Assembly (NCBI GenBank): GCA_900290245.1
Contig: OKRB01000120.1
Coordinates: 32,735-96,734, forward strand
Length of the DNA stretch: 64,000 nt
Reading direction: 5' to 3'
Source: Candidatus Sulfuritelmatomonas gaucii
GTDB lineage: Bacteria; Acidobacteriota; Terriglobia; Terriglobales; Acidobacteriaceae
Of the stretch, positions 40,529 through 50,991 are shown one piece after another. The notes beneath the pieces were generated by a model that made no database searches, had not been told where the DNA came from, and saw only the letters and a list, made by a program, of their open reading frames with translations. How positions within the stretch are numbered: position 1 is the first letter of the stretch; every line of letters begins with the position of its first letter. Both the position numbers and the translations under genes were made by a program.

Positions 40529-42688
40529 ATGAAATCAAGGCAAAAACAGTTCGTCTCGCTTCCGGATGCGCCAAAAAATGAAACTCCCGGCCAAACCATG
40601 GATCGCCGGGGCTTTCTCCAGTACGCGGCAAGCGTAGGGGTGATGGTCGGTCTCGGTGAAAGCGTTTTCGGCCAGGCACAAACTGATGCCGCCGCCGGTA
40701 CGGCCCAACCCGGCCGGAGGGCTGCGTCCACGGCCGCGCGCCTGCCCGATGGCGCCGAGTTTGTCTCCTGGGAACAACCGCTGAGATTTTCGAAGACCTA
40801 CTACGTGGACAATCAATCCGCCAAGGCCAACGACAACGGACCCGGCACCAGCGCACGGCCGTTCCGCACCATCAACAAGGCCGCCCAGGTCCTCCAGCCT
40901 GGCGAACGCGTCGTCATCGCCTCCGGCATCTACCGAGAGTGCGTGCGCCCGATGCGAGGCGGTACGGGGCCGGCGCAGATGATCAGCTACGAGGCTGCTC
41001 CCGGGGCAAAAGTTTTCATCAGAGGCTCTGAGGTCTTGAAAGACGGCTGGCAGCAGGAATCCATTCCGGTTGGTTTTCGCGGCTTTGGAGGCCAGACCGG
41101 CCAGCCAGCAAATGACGTAACCGCATGGCGCCACGAACTCACGGGCGAGATGTCCCCCGATGGCTACCAGCCCTTCGCCCTGGCCAGCGTCGCGGGCAAT
41201 TGGGAATGGCTCGATCCGAGATCGGTCGATATGGGTCCGTATTTCCGCCGCCGTGGATTGGTGTTTGTCGACGGCAAACCGCTGGAGCCGATGGAGCAGC
41301 TACGCGAACTGGCAATGCCGCATCTCGAACCCGAACCCGTGTTTACGACTCCACCCGTGTCGCAAAACGGTCTGCCTCCTCGCCGGCGCGGTGGACCGAT
41401 CATGCAGGAGATTGGCGGCTCGCCCGATGCACGGTTCTGGGTGGAAGTCTCGGGAACGGCAATTCACGTCCGGCTGGCCTCGGGCACGCCTGCCGACCAC
41501 TTGATTGAAATCACCACCCGCGAGCAGGCCTTCGTCCCTTCGCAAAGCGGGCTCGCCTTCATCCGGATCAAGGGAATCACCTTCCAGCATGCCGGCAACG
41601 TTTACCCGTTTCCGCAGTACGGAATGGTCTCCACCGCCGGAGGCAATCACTGGATCATCGAAGACAACACCATCGAATGGGCCAACGGTGTTGGCCACGA
41701 CATCGGCAGGGACGGGGACAGTGGTTCCGCGCGGCAGTCTGGCACATCGCAGATCATCCGCCGTAACACGTTTCGGTATTGCGGCGTCGAGGGGATCGGC
41801 GGCATGGGAACCGTTGACACCGTCGTCGAGGACAATCTCATTGAGTGGTGCGGCTGGGCAGACGCAGAACGCGGTTGGGAAGCCGCCGGAGCCAAGTTCC
41901 ACTTTGGCCGCAATCTGCTCTTCCGCCGCAACGTGGTCCGCCACATCCGCCATGCCAACGGAGTCTGGCTCGACAGCGGCGATGCCAACTGCCGCATCAC
42001 CAGCAACGTGTTCGCCGACATCGTCACCGTCAGCGCCGCGGTGCATATGGAGATGAATCTGGAACCAAACCAGATCGACAACAACATCATCTGGAATGTT
42101 CGCAACGCCGAGCCGGGCACGTCTGGCCAGAGAGGATGTGCGGGATCGGGCATCTTCATCAATGCCACCGATCATCTGATCATCGCTCAGAATCTGATCG
42201 GCCGCTGCGACAACTCCGGTATTTTTGCCATCGCCCGTCCCGATCGTGCCCGGAGTGGAACCGCTTCAGAGAACAGGATCGATAACAATATCTTCGCCAG
42301 TTGCGGCAAATCAGCCATCGTGTTCCTCAACCAGAACAACCAGGCAGACGGTAACCTCTATGTCTCCATGCCCAATGGGTTCCTGGGCTTTTTCACCGGC
42401 GACTCGAAACAGTGGCTCGACTTGGCGGCCTGGCGCGAAGCGTACGGCTGGGACAAAAACTCAGCGGTGGGCGACATGCAGATCGACTTTGATGCTGACC
42501 GCCTGGAGCTGACGATGAGCAGCAGCCAGCCATTCCTGCAGGTGAATGTAGTCAATCACATTGAGAATGACATTCTCGGTAAGGCGACTGGAGAATCCAG
42601 GGCCCCCGGCCCCGTGGCCGACCCCGAAGCCAAGCGTATATGGCAGCTTGACCCTCGCCTGGTGGCTCCGACTGAGAACCAAGTCTGA
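40529..42688 (+). CDS. secreted right-handed parallel beta-helix protein (possible polysaccharide lyase/epimerase), Tat-like signal
   Basis: DRRGFLQYAASVGVMVG; YYVDNQSAKANDNGPGTSARPFRTINKAAQVLQPGERVVIASGIYRE (DUF1565-like start) and repeated N-rich rungs (HWIIEDNTIEWANGVG, RRNTFRYCGVEGIGG, VVEDNLIEWCGW). Confidence 0.85.
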   Translation: MKSRQKQFVSLPDAPKNETPGQTMDRRGFLQYAASVGVMVGLGESVFGQAQTDAAAGTAQPGRRAASTAARLPDGAEFVSWEQPLRFSKTYYVDNQSAKANDNGPGTSARPFRTINKAAQVLQPGERVVIASGIYRECVRPMRGGTGPAQMISYEAAPGAKVFIRGSEVLKDGWQQESIPVGFRGFGGQTGQPANDVTAWRHELTGEMSPDGYQPFALASVAGNWEWLDPRSVDMGPYFRRRGLVFVDGKPLEPMEQLRELAMPHLEPEPVFTTPPVSQNGLPPRRRGGPIMQEIGGSPDARFWVEVSGTAIHVRLASGTPADHLIEITTREQAFVPSQSGLAFIRIKGITFQHAGNVYPFPQYGMVSTAGGNHWIIEDNTIEWANGVGHDIGRDGDSGSARQSGTSQIIRRNTFRYCGVEGIGGMGTVDTVVEDNLIEWCGWADAERGWEAAGAKFHFGRNLLFRRNVVRHIRHANGVWLDSGDANCRITSNVFADIVTVSAAVHMEMNLEPNQIDNNIIWNVRNAEPGTSGQRGCAGSGIFINATDHLIIAQNLIGRCDNSGIFAIARPDRARSGTASENRIDNNIFASCGKSAIVFLNQNNQADGNLYVSMPNGFLGFFTGDSKQWLDLAAWREAYGWDKNSAVGDMQIDFDADRLELTMSSSQPFLQVNVVNHIENDILGKATGESRAPGPVADPEAKRIWQLDPRLVAPTENQV

Positions 42689-42932
42689 TAGATAACTGGC
42701 AAAGTGAACACCCCTGTCAGGGCAGGGGTTGAGGCACTCACCGGGATGAGTAACGATAAACGTTACGTTCCTGTCGGAACTGCCATTGTTCAGAGACGAC
42801 ACTCGGGCAGTTTCTGCTGATGGATTACATGCAGCGGAAATCGAAGACCATCCACTGAGGAAGCGCCACGCGATGCGGGCGCCCCGCGACACCAATGCCT
42901 CTGAGTTTGTCCCGCCGTTACCTCACTGCCGC

Positions 42933-44936
42933 TCAGCGCTTGAGTTGCGTGATCGCTCGCTCCAGCTCCGGGTCCGGCTTCAGACGCTCGGCTTCTTCGA
43001 GGTGATGGAGCGCGTCGGGGAGGCGGCCGGGGATGCCCGAGAGCGCCACGCCGAGGTTGAACTGCGCATCGGCAAAATCCGGCCTCAGGCGAACGGCGGC
43101 TTCAAAGTGGGCGATGGAATCGCGCTGACGTTCGGGGAAGCGAGAGAGTGCGACGCCCAGGTTGTTTTGGGCATCGGCATCGTTGGGGTCGATGCGCACT
43201 GCAGCTTCCAGTTCGTCGATGGCGCCGGAGGAGTCGCCAGCCTTGAGCAGCGCGATGCCGCGGCTCAAGCGGGATTCGCTCGAACCGCCGGCCTGGGCCG
43301 CGGTCAGATTGCGGCGAGCTTCATCGTAATTGGGGTCGAGCCGCAGCGCGGTCTGGAATTCCTCGATCGCTTCGGGCAGGCGTCCCGCCTGGGTGAGGGC
43401 GCTCCCCAGATTGTTGTGCGGGATGGGCGCATCCGGAGCCAGTTCGATGGCCTCCTCGAATTGCCCGATGGCTTGGGGTAGCTGGCCGCTCTTGGCCAGC
43501 GCACTCCCAAGATCTGTATGCGCGGGCACGGAGTCGGGATCGATGCGCACAGCGGTTTTGAGATAAGGAATCGCTTCGGCCAAACGCCCCGGCGAAGCCA
43601 TTAGGGCATTGCCAAGGTTGTGATTGGCCACGGCATTGTCGCTTGTCACTGCGAGCGTGTGCCGGAAAAGTGTTTCGCTGTTGCGCCAGTACCCGACTTG
43701 GATCCATGTGAGCACCGCACAAGCCACGCAAGCCGCCGCGGCCAGGGGGGCTGCCAGCACATTTGCCCGCCAACTTTCCAGGATCTCTGCCGCGCCCCAC
43801 GCCAGCATGATCAGTAGGCCCACCATGGAAATGTACATGTAGCGGTCGGCGCGCGCCTGGCCGCCCACCTGCACCAGGCCGATGACCGGAACAAGCGTCA
43901 CCACGAACCAGCCCCAACCCGTCAGCATGTACGGCAAACGGCGGCGCAGCATGATCACACCTACGGTGACGACGGCTAACTGAAGCCCCGCAGCGATAAG
44001 CGGTAGAAATGCGAAGCCGCGCGGATAAGGATAGAAAACCGCTAGCCGCGACGGCCAGAATGTTTTCTGGATATAGATCGCGTAGGAGAGCGTTGCGTTT
44101 CCCAGGCGGGTTGCGAGCGGCACAGCTTTTACAGCGCCTGCGTGTTCCTGCACAAGCCAGGTGATAACTGCGGCCGCACCCGAAAGCCCGAGCAATGGGA
44201 GTTTTTCCCAAATGGCTTTGCGGCCTCGCTGCCGCAAACGATCGAGTGGCCAGCAGTCCAGCAGCAACAGAACGAGCGGCAGCGTGACGACCATCGGCTT
44301 GGCCATCAGCCCGAGACATAAGCTCATGGTGACCGCGAGATATCGGCCCCAGCCCGGGCGCTCGGTATACCAAACATAGGCCCATAAGGTGAGAAACCAG
44401 AAGCAGGCGCTGAGTACGTCCTTGCGCTCGGCCACCCAGGCCACAGACTCCACATGCAGCGGGTGCAATGCAAACAACAACGCCACCAGCGCGCTGCGCC
44501 AGCGTGAGCCTGTCGCCCGTTCGAGAAAAATGAATAACAGAATGGCCGCGAGCGCGTGCAGCAGGACGTTGTGCAGGTGGTGCCAGCCGCTTGCGAGCCC
44601 GAAGAACTGGGCATCAACCATGTGCGAAACCCATGTCACCGGGAACCAGTTGGCTGCATCACGCGATGTCAGCGCCCACTCCAGCCCCTGTACAGTGAGC
44701 CCCTGGCGGACGTGCACGTTGCCGGTGGTGTAATCGGGATCGTCGTAGTTGACGAAATCGAAGTGGCGCACCTGCGCGTATACCGCGAAAGTGGCGAGGA
44801 ACAGCGCCAGATAAATCAGCAGGTCGAGACGCGAGCCGGCGAACATCGGTGATTTTTCCGGTCGTGGGGGCGGCGTTTGCGATGACACTCGCGGCATTTG
44901 CGATTGCGCGCTCGGCTTGGCTCGGTGCTTGGACAC
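42933..44936 (-). CDS. integral membrane glycosyltransferase-like protein with C-terminal TPR repeats (TMTC/PMT-like)
   Basis: About 10 TM helices (FDFVNYDDPDYTTGNVHVRQGLT, HLHNVLLHALAAILLFIFLERATGSRWRSALVALLFALHPLHVESVAWVAERKDVLSACF) then TPRs. Confidence 0.88.
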   Translation of the reverse strand: MSKHRAKPSAQSQMPRVSSQTPPPRPEKSPMFAGSRLDLLIYLALFLATFAVYAQVRHFDFVNYDDPDYTTGNVHVRQGLTVQGLEWALTSRDAANWFPVTWVSHMVDAQFFGLASGWHHLHNVLLHALAAILLFIFLERATGSRWRSALVALLFALHPLHVESVAWVAERKDVLSACFWFLTLWAYVWYTERPGWGRYLAVTMSLCLGLMAKPMVVTLPLVLLLLDCWPLDRLRQRGRKAIWEKLPLLGLSGAAAVITWLVQEHAGAVKAVPLATRLGNATLSYAIYIQKTFWPSRLAVFYPYPRGFAFLPLIAAGLQLAVVTVGVIMLRRRLPYMLTGWGWFVVTLVPVIGLVQVGGQARADRYMYISMVGLLIMLAWGAAEILESWRANVLAAPLAAAACVACAVLTWIQVGYWRNSETLFRHTLAVTSDNAVANHNLGNALMASPGRLAEAIPYLKTAVRIDPDSVPAHTDLGSALAKSGQLPQAIGQFEEAIELAPDAPIPHNNLGSALTQAGRLPEAIEEFQTALRLDPNYDEARRNLTAAQAGGSSESRLSRGIALLKAGDSSGAIDELEAAVRIDPNDADAQNNLGVALSRFPERQRDSIAHFEAAVRLRPDFADAQFNLGVALSGIPGRLPDALHHLEEAERLKPDPELERAITQLKR

Positions 44937-45150
44937 GGAAAGCTCATTCTATCTATATGGAATGGCAGACTGCCAGAATCGGCGTCGACTGGCCGATGCG
45001 TCCGCCCTGTCCGCGGCTTTTCAGCGAAAGTGATAAGCCGCGTAAAAAAGGCCGGCCATCGCGGAATGCAATGACCGGCCCATGATTCAACAACTGCTCA
45101 AGAAGCCTTTGCCCCACGACCTGCTATGCGGCCGCGGATGCAAGCATTCC

Positions 45151-48100
45151 TCAGAAGCGCAGCGTGCCTGAGAGCTGCAGCGCCCGACCACCGCCAATAG
45201 CGTTGACGAGGCCGGCGCCGCTCCCCACCGTGCCGGTGACTTGCCCGAAGGTTCCGCTGTTGAGAGAGTTCGACGGGCTATTGAATTGCGGTGAATTGGT
45301 GAGTTGGAACGCATCGCAGCGAAAGTTAAATACCCAATTCTCGTGCAGCACGAAATCCTTCAACAACGAAGCGTTGTTCTGGATGTACCCCGGGCCGCGA
45401 TAGGCGTTGCGGCTGACGTTGCCGACGCTGGTTCCATACACGAGGGGGCACGAAGTCCCCACGGCGCCGGTGCAACCAGTGGGCTGCGAGAAAGCGCTGG
45501 TGTTGAACCAATTGTGTCCAGATCCGATACCCTTGGGTGTCGAGTAGTTTCCGGTGAGATTCGACATCTGCTGCTCGCCGGAGGTGTTGATGGAATTGAG
45601 GCCGTTCGCGGTGACGTTAAACGGCAGGCCGGAGTAAGCGGAAACCACGCCGGAGAGCTGCCATCCGCCGAGAATGGACGCGACGGGCCCCCGATTCAAC
45701 CACCGCTTATTGGGCCCGAAGGGCAGAACCCAGTTGACGCTTTCCTCGAAGTTAAAACGATGGTCAAAGTCGTCCGGTCCATAGCTGTGACGCTGATCGA
45801 GCCAGAAAAGAAGGCCGCCGTCGTCGTCGCCGCCCGTCGCGTAATCCAGACCCTTGCCCCACGTGAACGACGTGGTCACTCCCAGATTTCCGGTGAAGTG
45901 ACGATTCAATTGCGCTTGCAGCGAATCATAGTTCGACGAGAAGCCCAGGAAATCTTCGGTGACCGATGCCGTTTTCCCAAATGCGATATTCAGCGGAAGA
46001 CCGGCCGATCCCAGGTTGAGCGCATTGGCCAGGTTAATGTTCTGGCCAACGCCCATCCGCGTGCCGTGATTGCCCACGTAGCTCAACTGCGCGTTCCAGC
46101 CCATCCCCACATCCTGCTGGACCGTGAAGTTCCACGAACTGACATACGGGTTGTGGTAGTTGAGCGGAATGTAGAATTCGCTTGCGGCGTTGAGCGTGTT
46201 CGAGCCCGAGGCGACTTGAATGATGCCGTTCGAGGGAATGGTCACCGGAATCGGGGCCGGGAATCCGCACTCATAGGTGAAATAGGTTTGCACGCTGGAG
46301 CATGCACCCGTGCTGACGCCCAGCACGGCCGGAGTGTACGCGTTGGCTGAGGTGTATCCGTTGTTGGCGCGGACGGGATAGTTATACGCGTAGGTATTGT
46401 CCTCGAATGGCGTGAAGCTGATGCCGAAGCCGGCGCGAACGACGGTTTTTTGGCTCACGCGATAGGCAATGCCAACGCGGGGCGCGAAGTACTTGTACAC
46501 GGTCTTCATGCCCAGGTTATTGGCGTTGCCGCCCACGCCCGTGAGCACCAGAGTGTTGTTGGTGGGGTTATAGTTTGAGAATCCCGCCGATTGTGCGGGC
46601 GTGGCCGGTGGATATAGCTCCCAGCGCAGGCCCAGGTCAAGGGTCAACTTGGGCGAAAGTTGCCACTTGTCGCCGCCGAAGGCAAAGATCCACCACTGGC
46701 GGTAACGCGGGAAATAGGTGTTGAGGTCGCGGCCGACAGTCGAGGGCACATCGAGCAGCAGGCTGGCCATCTGGTTGCCGTTATCGGTGGTGAGGCCGCA
46801 CCCGTTGCAGGAGGTTTGGCTCTCAGAGAAGGTGAGGGCGCCTCGCGCGCTGTAGGTCTGATCCTGCAGCAGGCTGTCGTGAATACGCCGCACATCCATG
46901 CCCCACTTAAAGGTGTGGTTACCGTGGATTTTCGTCCAGTGGTTCACCGCATCGACATTGGACTCACCACGCACCCAGGGGAGCGATGCGGAGTAGCCGA
47001 TAAGGTTCGAGTTGAAGTCGCTCAGGCTGACGCCGACCTGGCCGCTGGAGAACTGGCTGATGTTGACGCCGGGAATGCCGATGCTGGTGGCATCGTTGGA
47101 ACCGTAGTCGCTGGGAAGGGCGCTATTGCCGTAGTGGGCCACGCCAAAGCGCGCTTCGGTCAGGAGGGTCGAGGAAAACGCCCGGTCGTAGTTGAACCCA
47201 GTGCTGTAAACATGCTGCACGCCGGTTCCTTCGAAGTAACCATTCGCGGGACCGCCTCCCGCAGATCCCCACATGGGCGCTTGGAAGATGGTCACGTCCT
47301 CACGCTCGTAGCGATAGCTCAGGTGGTCCTTTGACGTGATCTGCCAGTCGATCTTGGCATCGTAGCGGTTGGTGTTTTTCTGGAAAGAAAGGTTCGGCGA
47401 GGAGTAGTCGTTGGAAACCGATGAAGTAGCCCAGGTGGACGAGTTGCCGTTATTGGGCGCCTTCAAAAGCTGCATCAGCTTGATGGCGACAGGATCGGCG
47501 AAAGTCGTCACTCCCTCGTTCGCAGCAGCCGTAGCGTTGCACGGAATCTGATTGTTGGGATACGGTGTGCGGTTCTGGCCGGAGGAGTTGCCCGTGCCGG
47601 GATCGTAGACCTGTCCGCCTGTGATCGTTCCCGAGCCGTTCTTTTTGAGTGCGCCGCTCAGGTCGATGTAGCCCGAGGTGTTGCACGTGTACCAGGTGGG
47701 CGAAGGAATGGTGATCACGTAGTTGTCCGCTTCGTGGTCGGGCGAACGGAAGAAGTCGCCGAAGAAGAACAGCTTGTCCTTCTTGATAGGGCCGCCCACT
47801 GTACCGCCGAAGTAGTTGTAGGCGAGGTGCCCCACACTCGTATTGAAGTAGGAGCGCGCATCCATGTCGTTGTTCTGCACGAATTCCGTGAGCTGGCCAT
47901 GGTACTGGTTGGTGCCGGACTTGAGGATCACGTTGGTGACCGTGCCTACGGCGCGGCCCAGTTCGGGTTCATAGTCTGAGGTTGCAATGTCGACGGCGGC
48001 AATGGATTGTTCCGGCGGAATCATGGTCTGCAGCAGGCCGGTGCGCTCGTCGTCGTCTACGCCTTCAATCTGGTAGCTGTTGCCGACGCGAGGCTGGCCG

Positions 48101-48669
48101 TTGACTTCGGTCTGGATGGAGCTGGCCGCGTTAAAAAACTGCGAGTGCTCGAAGATCGGCGGACCCACGCCCGGAGCCAGACTGAGAACGGTCTGGAAAT
48201 TCTGGTTCACCATCACCGGCATGGCGCTGAGCGTCTCCGCCTCGATGTTCGTGCTCACGTCGGCGCGGTCGGTTTCCATGATCGGCGGAGCGCCGGTCAC
48301 AGTGATTGTTTCTGAGGCGCTTCCCGGCTGCAGTGTGATGTCAACGCGCGTCGTAGTGTTTACGGCCACGTCAACGCCGGCGCGGGCGGCCTTTTTGAAA
48401 GTCGAGGCCGTGATGGTGACGGAGTAAATGCCCGGTGTGAGGTTGGGAAATGTGTAGTTTCCGCTTTCGTTGGTGATATCTGTGTGAGTAATTCCGGTGG
48501 CATTCTCGAGAATGGTCACGGTTGCCTTCGATACGACGGCGCCGGTGTTATCGGTTACCGTTCCCACGAGTGTCGCGGATACGGCCTGGCCCCATAGTGT
48601 TGGTGAGAAACCAAGCACGATCAGAAAAAGCGATCCAAGAAAGATCCCGAATCGTTTGCGCTGCATCAT
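45151..48669 (-). CDS. TonB-dependent receptor, Oar-like
   Basis: Likely start MMQRKRFGIFLGSLFLIVLGF with AGGAGGATCG ribosome-binding site; SATLVGTVTDNTGAVVSKATVTILENATG; terminal RALQLSGTLRF. Confidence 0.92.
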   Translation of the reverse strand: MMQRKRFGIFLGSLFLIVLGFSPTLWGQAVSATLVGTVTDNTGAVVSKATVTILENATGITHTDITNESGNYTFPNLTPGIYSVTITASTFKKAARAGVDVAVNTTTRVDITLQPGSASETITVTGAPPIMETDRADVSTNIEAETLSAMPVMVNQNFQTVLSLAPGVGPPIFEHSQFFNAASSIQTEVNGQPRVGNSYQIEGVDDDERTGLLQTMIPPEQSIAAVDIATSDYEPELGRAVGTVTNVILKSGTNQYHGQLTEFVQNNDMDARSYFNTSVGHLAYNYFGGTVGGPIKKDKLFFFGDFFRSPDHEADNYVITIPSPTWYTCNTSGYIDLSGALKKNGSGTITGGQVYDPGTGNSSGQNRTPYPNNQIPCNATAAANEGVTTFADPVAIKLMQLLKAPNNGNSSTWATSSVSNDYSSPNLSFQKNTNRYDAKIDWQITSKDHLSYRYEREDVTIFQAPMWGSAGGGPANGYFEGTGVQHVYSTGFNYDRAFSSTLLTEARFGVAHYGNSALPSDYGSNDATSIGIPGVNISQFSSGQVGVSLSDFNSNLIGYSASLPWVRGESNVDAVNHWTKIHGNHTFKWGMDVRRIHDSLLQDQTYSARGALTFSESQTSCNGCGLTTDNGNQMASLLLDVPSTVGRDLNTYFPRYRQWWIFAFGGDKWQLSPKLTLDLGLRWELYPPATPAQSAGFSNYNPTNNTLVLTGVGGNANNLGMKTVYKYFAPRVGIAYRVSQKTVVRAGFGISFTPFEDNTYAYNYPVRANNGYTSANAYTPAVLGVSTGACSSVQTYFTYECGFPAPIPVTIPSNGIIQVASGSNTLNAASEFYIPLNYHNPYVSSWNFTVQQDVGMGWNAQLSYVGNHGTRMGVGQNINLANALNLGSAGLPLNIAFGKTASVTEDFLGFSSNYDSLQAQLNRHFTGNLGVTTSFTWGKGLDYATGGDDDGGLLFWLDQRHSYGPDDFDHRFNFEESVNWVLPFGPNKRWLNRGPVASILGGWQLSGVVSAYSGLPFNVTANGLNSINTSGEQQMSNLTGNYSTPKGIGSGHNWFNTSAFSQPTGCTGAVGTSCPLVYGTSVGNVSRNAYRGPGYIQNNASLLKDFVLHENWVFNFRCDAFQLTNSPQFNSPSNSLNSGTFGQVTGTVGSGAGLVNAIGGGRALQLSGTLRF

Positions 48670-48681
48670 TCGATCCTCCTG

Positions 48682-48697
48682 AAATGAACGTTCATTT
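48682..48697. promoter_or_regulatory. 16-bp perfect palindrome AAATGAACGTTCATTT
   Basis: Abuts the ribosome-binding site of TBDR 45151..48669; candidate operator. Confidence 0.5.
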
Positions 48698-49174
48698 GAA
48701 TGCTGGTCTTCGTTTGAAGATGTCAAGGGATTCGCTCGGGAGAGATCCCTCCATCAAACGCACGAATCGCGGAAATTCTGTCATCGCCGATTTCCTCGGT
48801 GTCACCGCGTATTCTCTAGGGCTCTCGGAGACATGGAGAGGATGGGAATCGACATGCGTCTTGGGCGGTGAATCGCCTGTTGCTCCTTCCCGGCGTGATA
48901 CACACCACCCCTTCAGTTCTCAGACAGGCTCATCCTGCAGCCCGCCGCAGCTAGTCTTGACGCCCGCGTCATTCTTCTGCTCGAGAGCGACTATGGCAAG
49001 GCTGCTACCGTATGCTACGGGCGAATTACTGCGAAAAACTCTTCCGCACCCTCCTGAAACTGCACAACTTAGATCAAGGTTGCACGCCTGGGTTCTCACG
49101 GGGTGGCAAGCGCAACTTCACGCGTGACAACCTTCATCGTCCTGAGGTATGCTACGCCCTGCTGGCTGGCCAAA

Positions 49175-50413
49175 ATGACCGAAGCTTCCTACAGCGGGCA
49201 GACAGAATTGCGCTGGACACCAGGCTCAGCAGAAGAACGGGACCTCGTTCTCAGGGAGCTCGATGCCATTGTTTCCAGCTCTCACTTCAAGGGGAGCAAG
49301 CGTTACCCCGCTCTCTTGAAATACGTGGTGGACGCTGCCCTCGAAAACCGCGCAGGCGATTTGAAGGAGCGCACGCTCGGCGTTGAGGTCTTCGGCCGCG
49401 ATCCCAACTATGACACCAATGCCGACCCCGTGGTTCGCGTTAGCGCGGGCGAGGTGCGAAAGCGGATCGCGCAGTTCTATCACGAGAATGGCATCCACTC
49501 GCTTCTCCAGATCGACATCCCGGTCGGGTCCTACGTGCCTGAGTTCCATTTGCTGGAACAGGTCGCGGATGCGTCGAAAGCCGGCGTTGAGCGTGGCAGT
49601 TGGATGCGCAATCAAGGCTCGCTGCGCAAAAGCAAAATCCTCACCCGCACGGTCGTCTCGGTCTTTGCCGTGGCGCTCTTCGCGGCTGGATTGTTTGCGG
49701 GGTATTTCTATCGCCGCACCTCGACTGCCGGATCATCGGATATCAACAATGTCTGGCAGCCTCTTCTGCAATCTACAAGACCCGTTTTGATTGTGGTGGG
49801 AACCAGCCGCCCTGATTTGTTGACTCTCGAAACGGAGTCAACCAGTTTTATTGAACACATGACCAGCCCCTATCATCATCTCTCCGTGTCGAGCGCGATT
49901 GCACTGGCTCATTTGTCCGGCGTCTTGGAGGAACAGCAGAAGGGCTACGAGATCAAGGAGGCTCCTGAAACCAGCCTGCCTGACGTGCGTTCGCGCTCCC
50001 TGGTTCTCGTGGGTGCGATGAATAATATGTGGACCATGCGCCTGATGAGGCCTCTCAGATTTCACTTTACTTATGAAGGTCGAGTGGCTCGCATCGAAGA
50101 CGCGGCCAATCCACAGCAAAAGGCTTGGTTCATCGATTTCTCAGCTCCTTACACGTCCATAACCACCGACTATGCGATGGTCGCCCGTTTTCATGATGCA
50201 ACTACCGAAGGGCCGGTAATGGTGATCGCGGGGTTGGGACCTTATGGCACAGAGGCCGCGAGCGAGTTTGTGGAGTCGCCTGAGTACCTGACGAAGTTTG
50301 CCAATGCCATGCCGCGAGGCTGGGAAAACAAGAACTTCGAAGTGGTGCTTAAGTCAGACGTCATCGGCAGCAAGGCGGGGCCACCCGTGCTGCTCGCCAC
50401 CTACGGTTGGTAG
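49175..50413 (+). CDS. membrane-anchored regulator: winged-helix-like N-terminal domain, single TM helix, extracytoplasmic C-terminal domain
   Basis: LRELDAIVSSSHFKGSKRYPALLKYVVDAALENRAGDLKERTLGVEVFGRDPNYDTNADPVVRVSAGEVRKRIAQFYHENG (domain common in adenylate-cyclase-like/TPR regulators), TM TRTVVSVFAVALFAAGLFAGYFY, unassigned C-terminal domain. Confidence 0.65.
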   Translation: MTEASYSGQTELRWTPGSAEERDLVLRELDAIVSSSHFKGSKRYPALLKYVVDAALENRAGDLKERTLGVEVFGRDPNYDTNADPVVRVSAGEVRKRIAQFYHENGIHSLLQIDIPVGSYVPEFHLLEQVADASKAGVERGSWMRNQGSLRKSKILTRTVVSVFAVALFAAGLFAGYFYRRTSTAGSSDINNVWQPLLQSTRPVLIVVGTSRPDLLTLETESTSFIEHMTSPYHHLSVSSAIALAHLSGVLEEQQKGYEIKEAPETSLPDVRSRSLVLVGAMNNMWTMRLMRPLRFHFTYEGRVARIEDAANPQQKAWFIDFSAPYTSITTDYAMVARFHDATTEGPVMVIAGLGPYGTEAASEFVESPEYLTKFANAMPRGWENKNFEVVLKSDVIGSKAGPPVLLATYGW

Positions 50414-50817
50414 ACCGCCTGTTTTGCTGGGCAAGTCTGTTCCTCTTTCCTCCGGTGCCGACAGGCCTAGGCCCTATCTGCTTTCCTCGCCCGTCTTGAG
50501 GGACACAAAGGTATTGCCGTCGGGTCGCGGACGAAGACGATCTTGTGGAGCCTGCCAACCCGCAAAACCGAAAGACGCAAAAGTTGCAATGCTCAACGTG
50601 GGGCGCCATGTTCAGCACTGCACCGTGTGCACGAAGTCTTCGCCATCGCGAATGATTTGGTTGCAGGCTCAACGGCCTGATTTTTGAGCATTAGAAACCG
50701 TGCTCCCTGGCCTGGGTTTGAGGGCTTGGATTGCCTATATCAATTTAGTTAGGGAGTTCCGTCCAGGCCAGTTTCACTTCAATCTCGAGCTTTTGATGGC
50801 GCCCCTGCGCCCGAAGT

Positions 50818-50991
50818 CTAGAATGGTCGCGGTTTGGGTGTGACTTGTGGCCGCATAGTGTCTGCTCGGCAACTCTCGCCGGCCAGAACGGGAGATGCAG
50901 GATCGAGGCGAAGAAAGCTGTCGATGATCATGAGCCCGAGTTTGCGCAGCCTCTGGCCCCGGGGACCGGGATCGCGGTCGGCATCCGCACG
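50818..50991 (-). pseudogene. fragment of a paralogue of the 34108..36525 protein
   Basis: Reverse frame RADADRDPGPRGQRLRKLGLMIIDSFLRLDPASP... matches IEADRDPSPRGQKMRKHGLAIIDSFIRLVPMSP of the 837-aa protein; just upstream in another frame is a signal-peptide-like start MRMKKLIVLSVLCCLVRALSHSQQ. Confidence 0.7.

Noticed and set aside
42710-42729. Hairpin ACCCCTG-TCAGGG-CAGGGGT after the beta-helix gene as a terminator
   Set aside because: Stem only 7 bp and no U-tract; too weak to list as a supported terminator.
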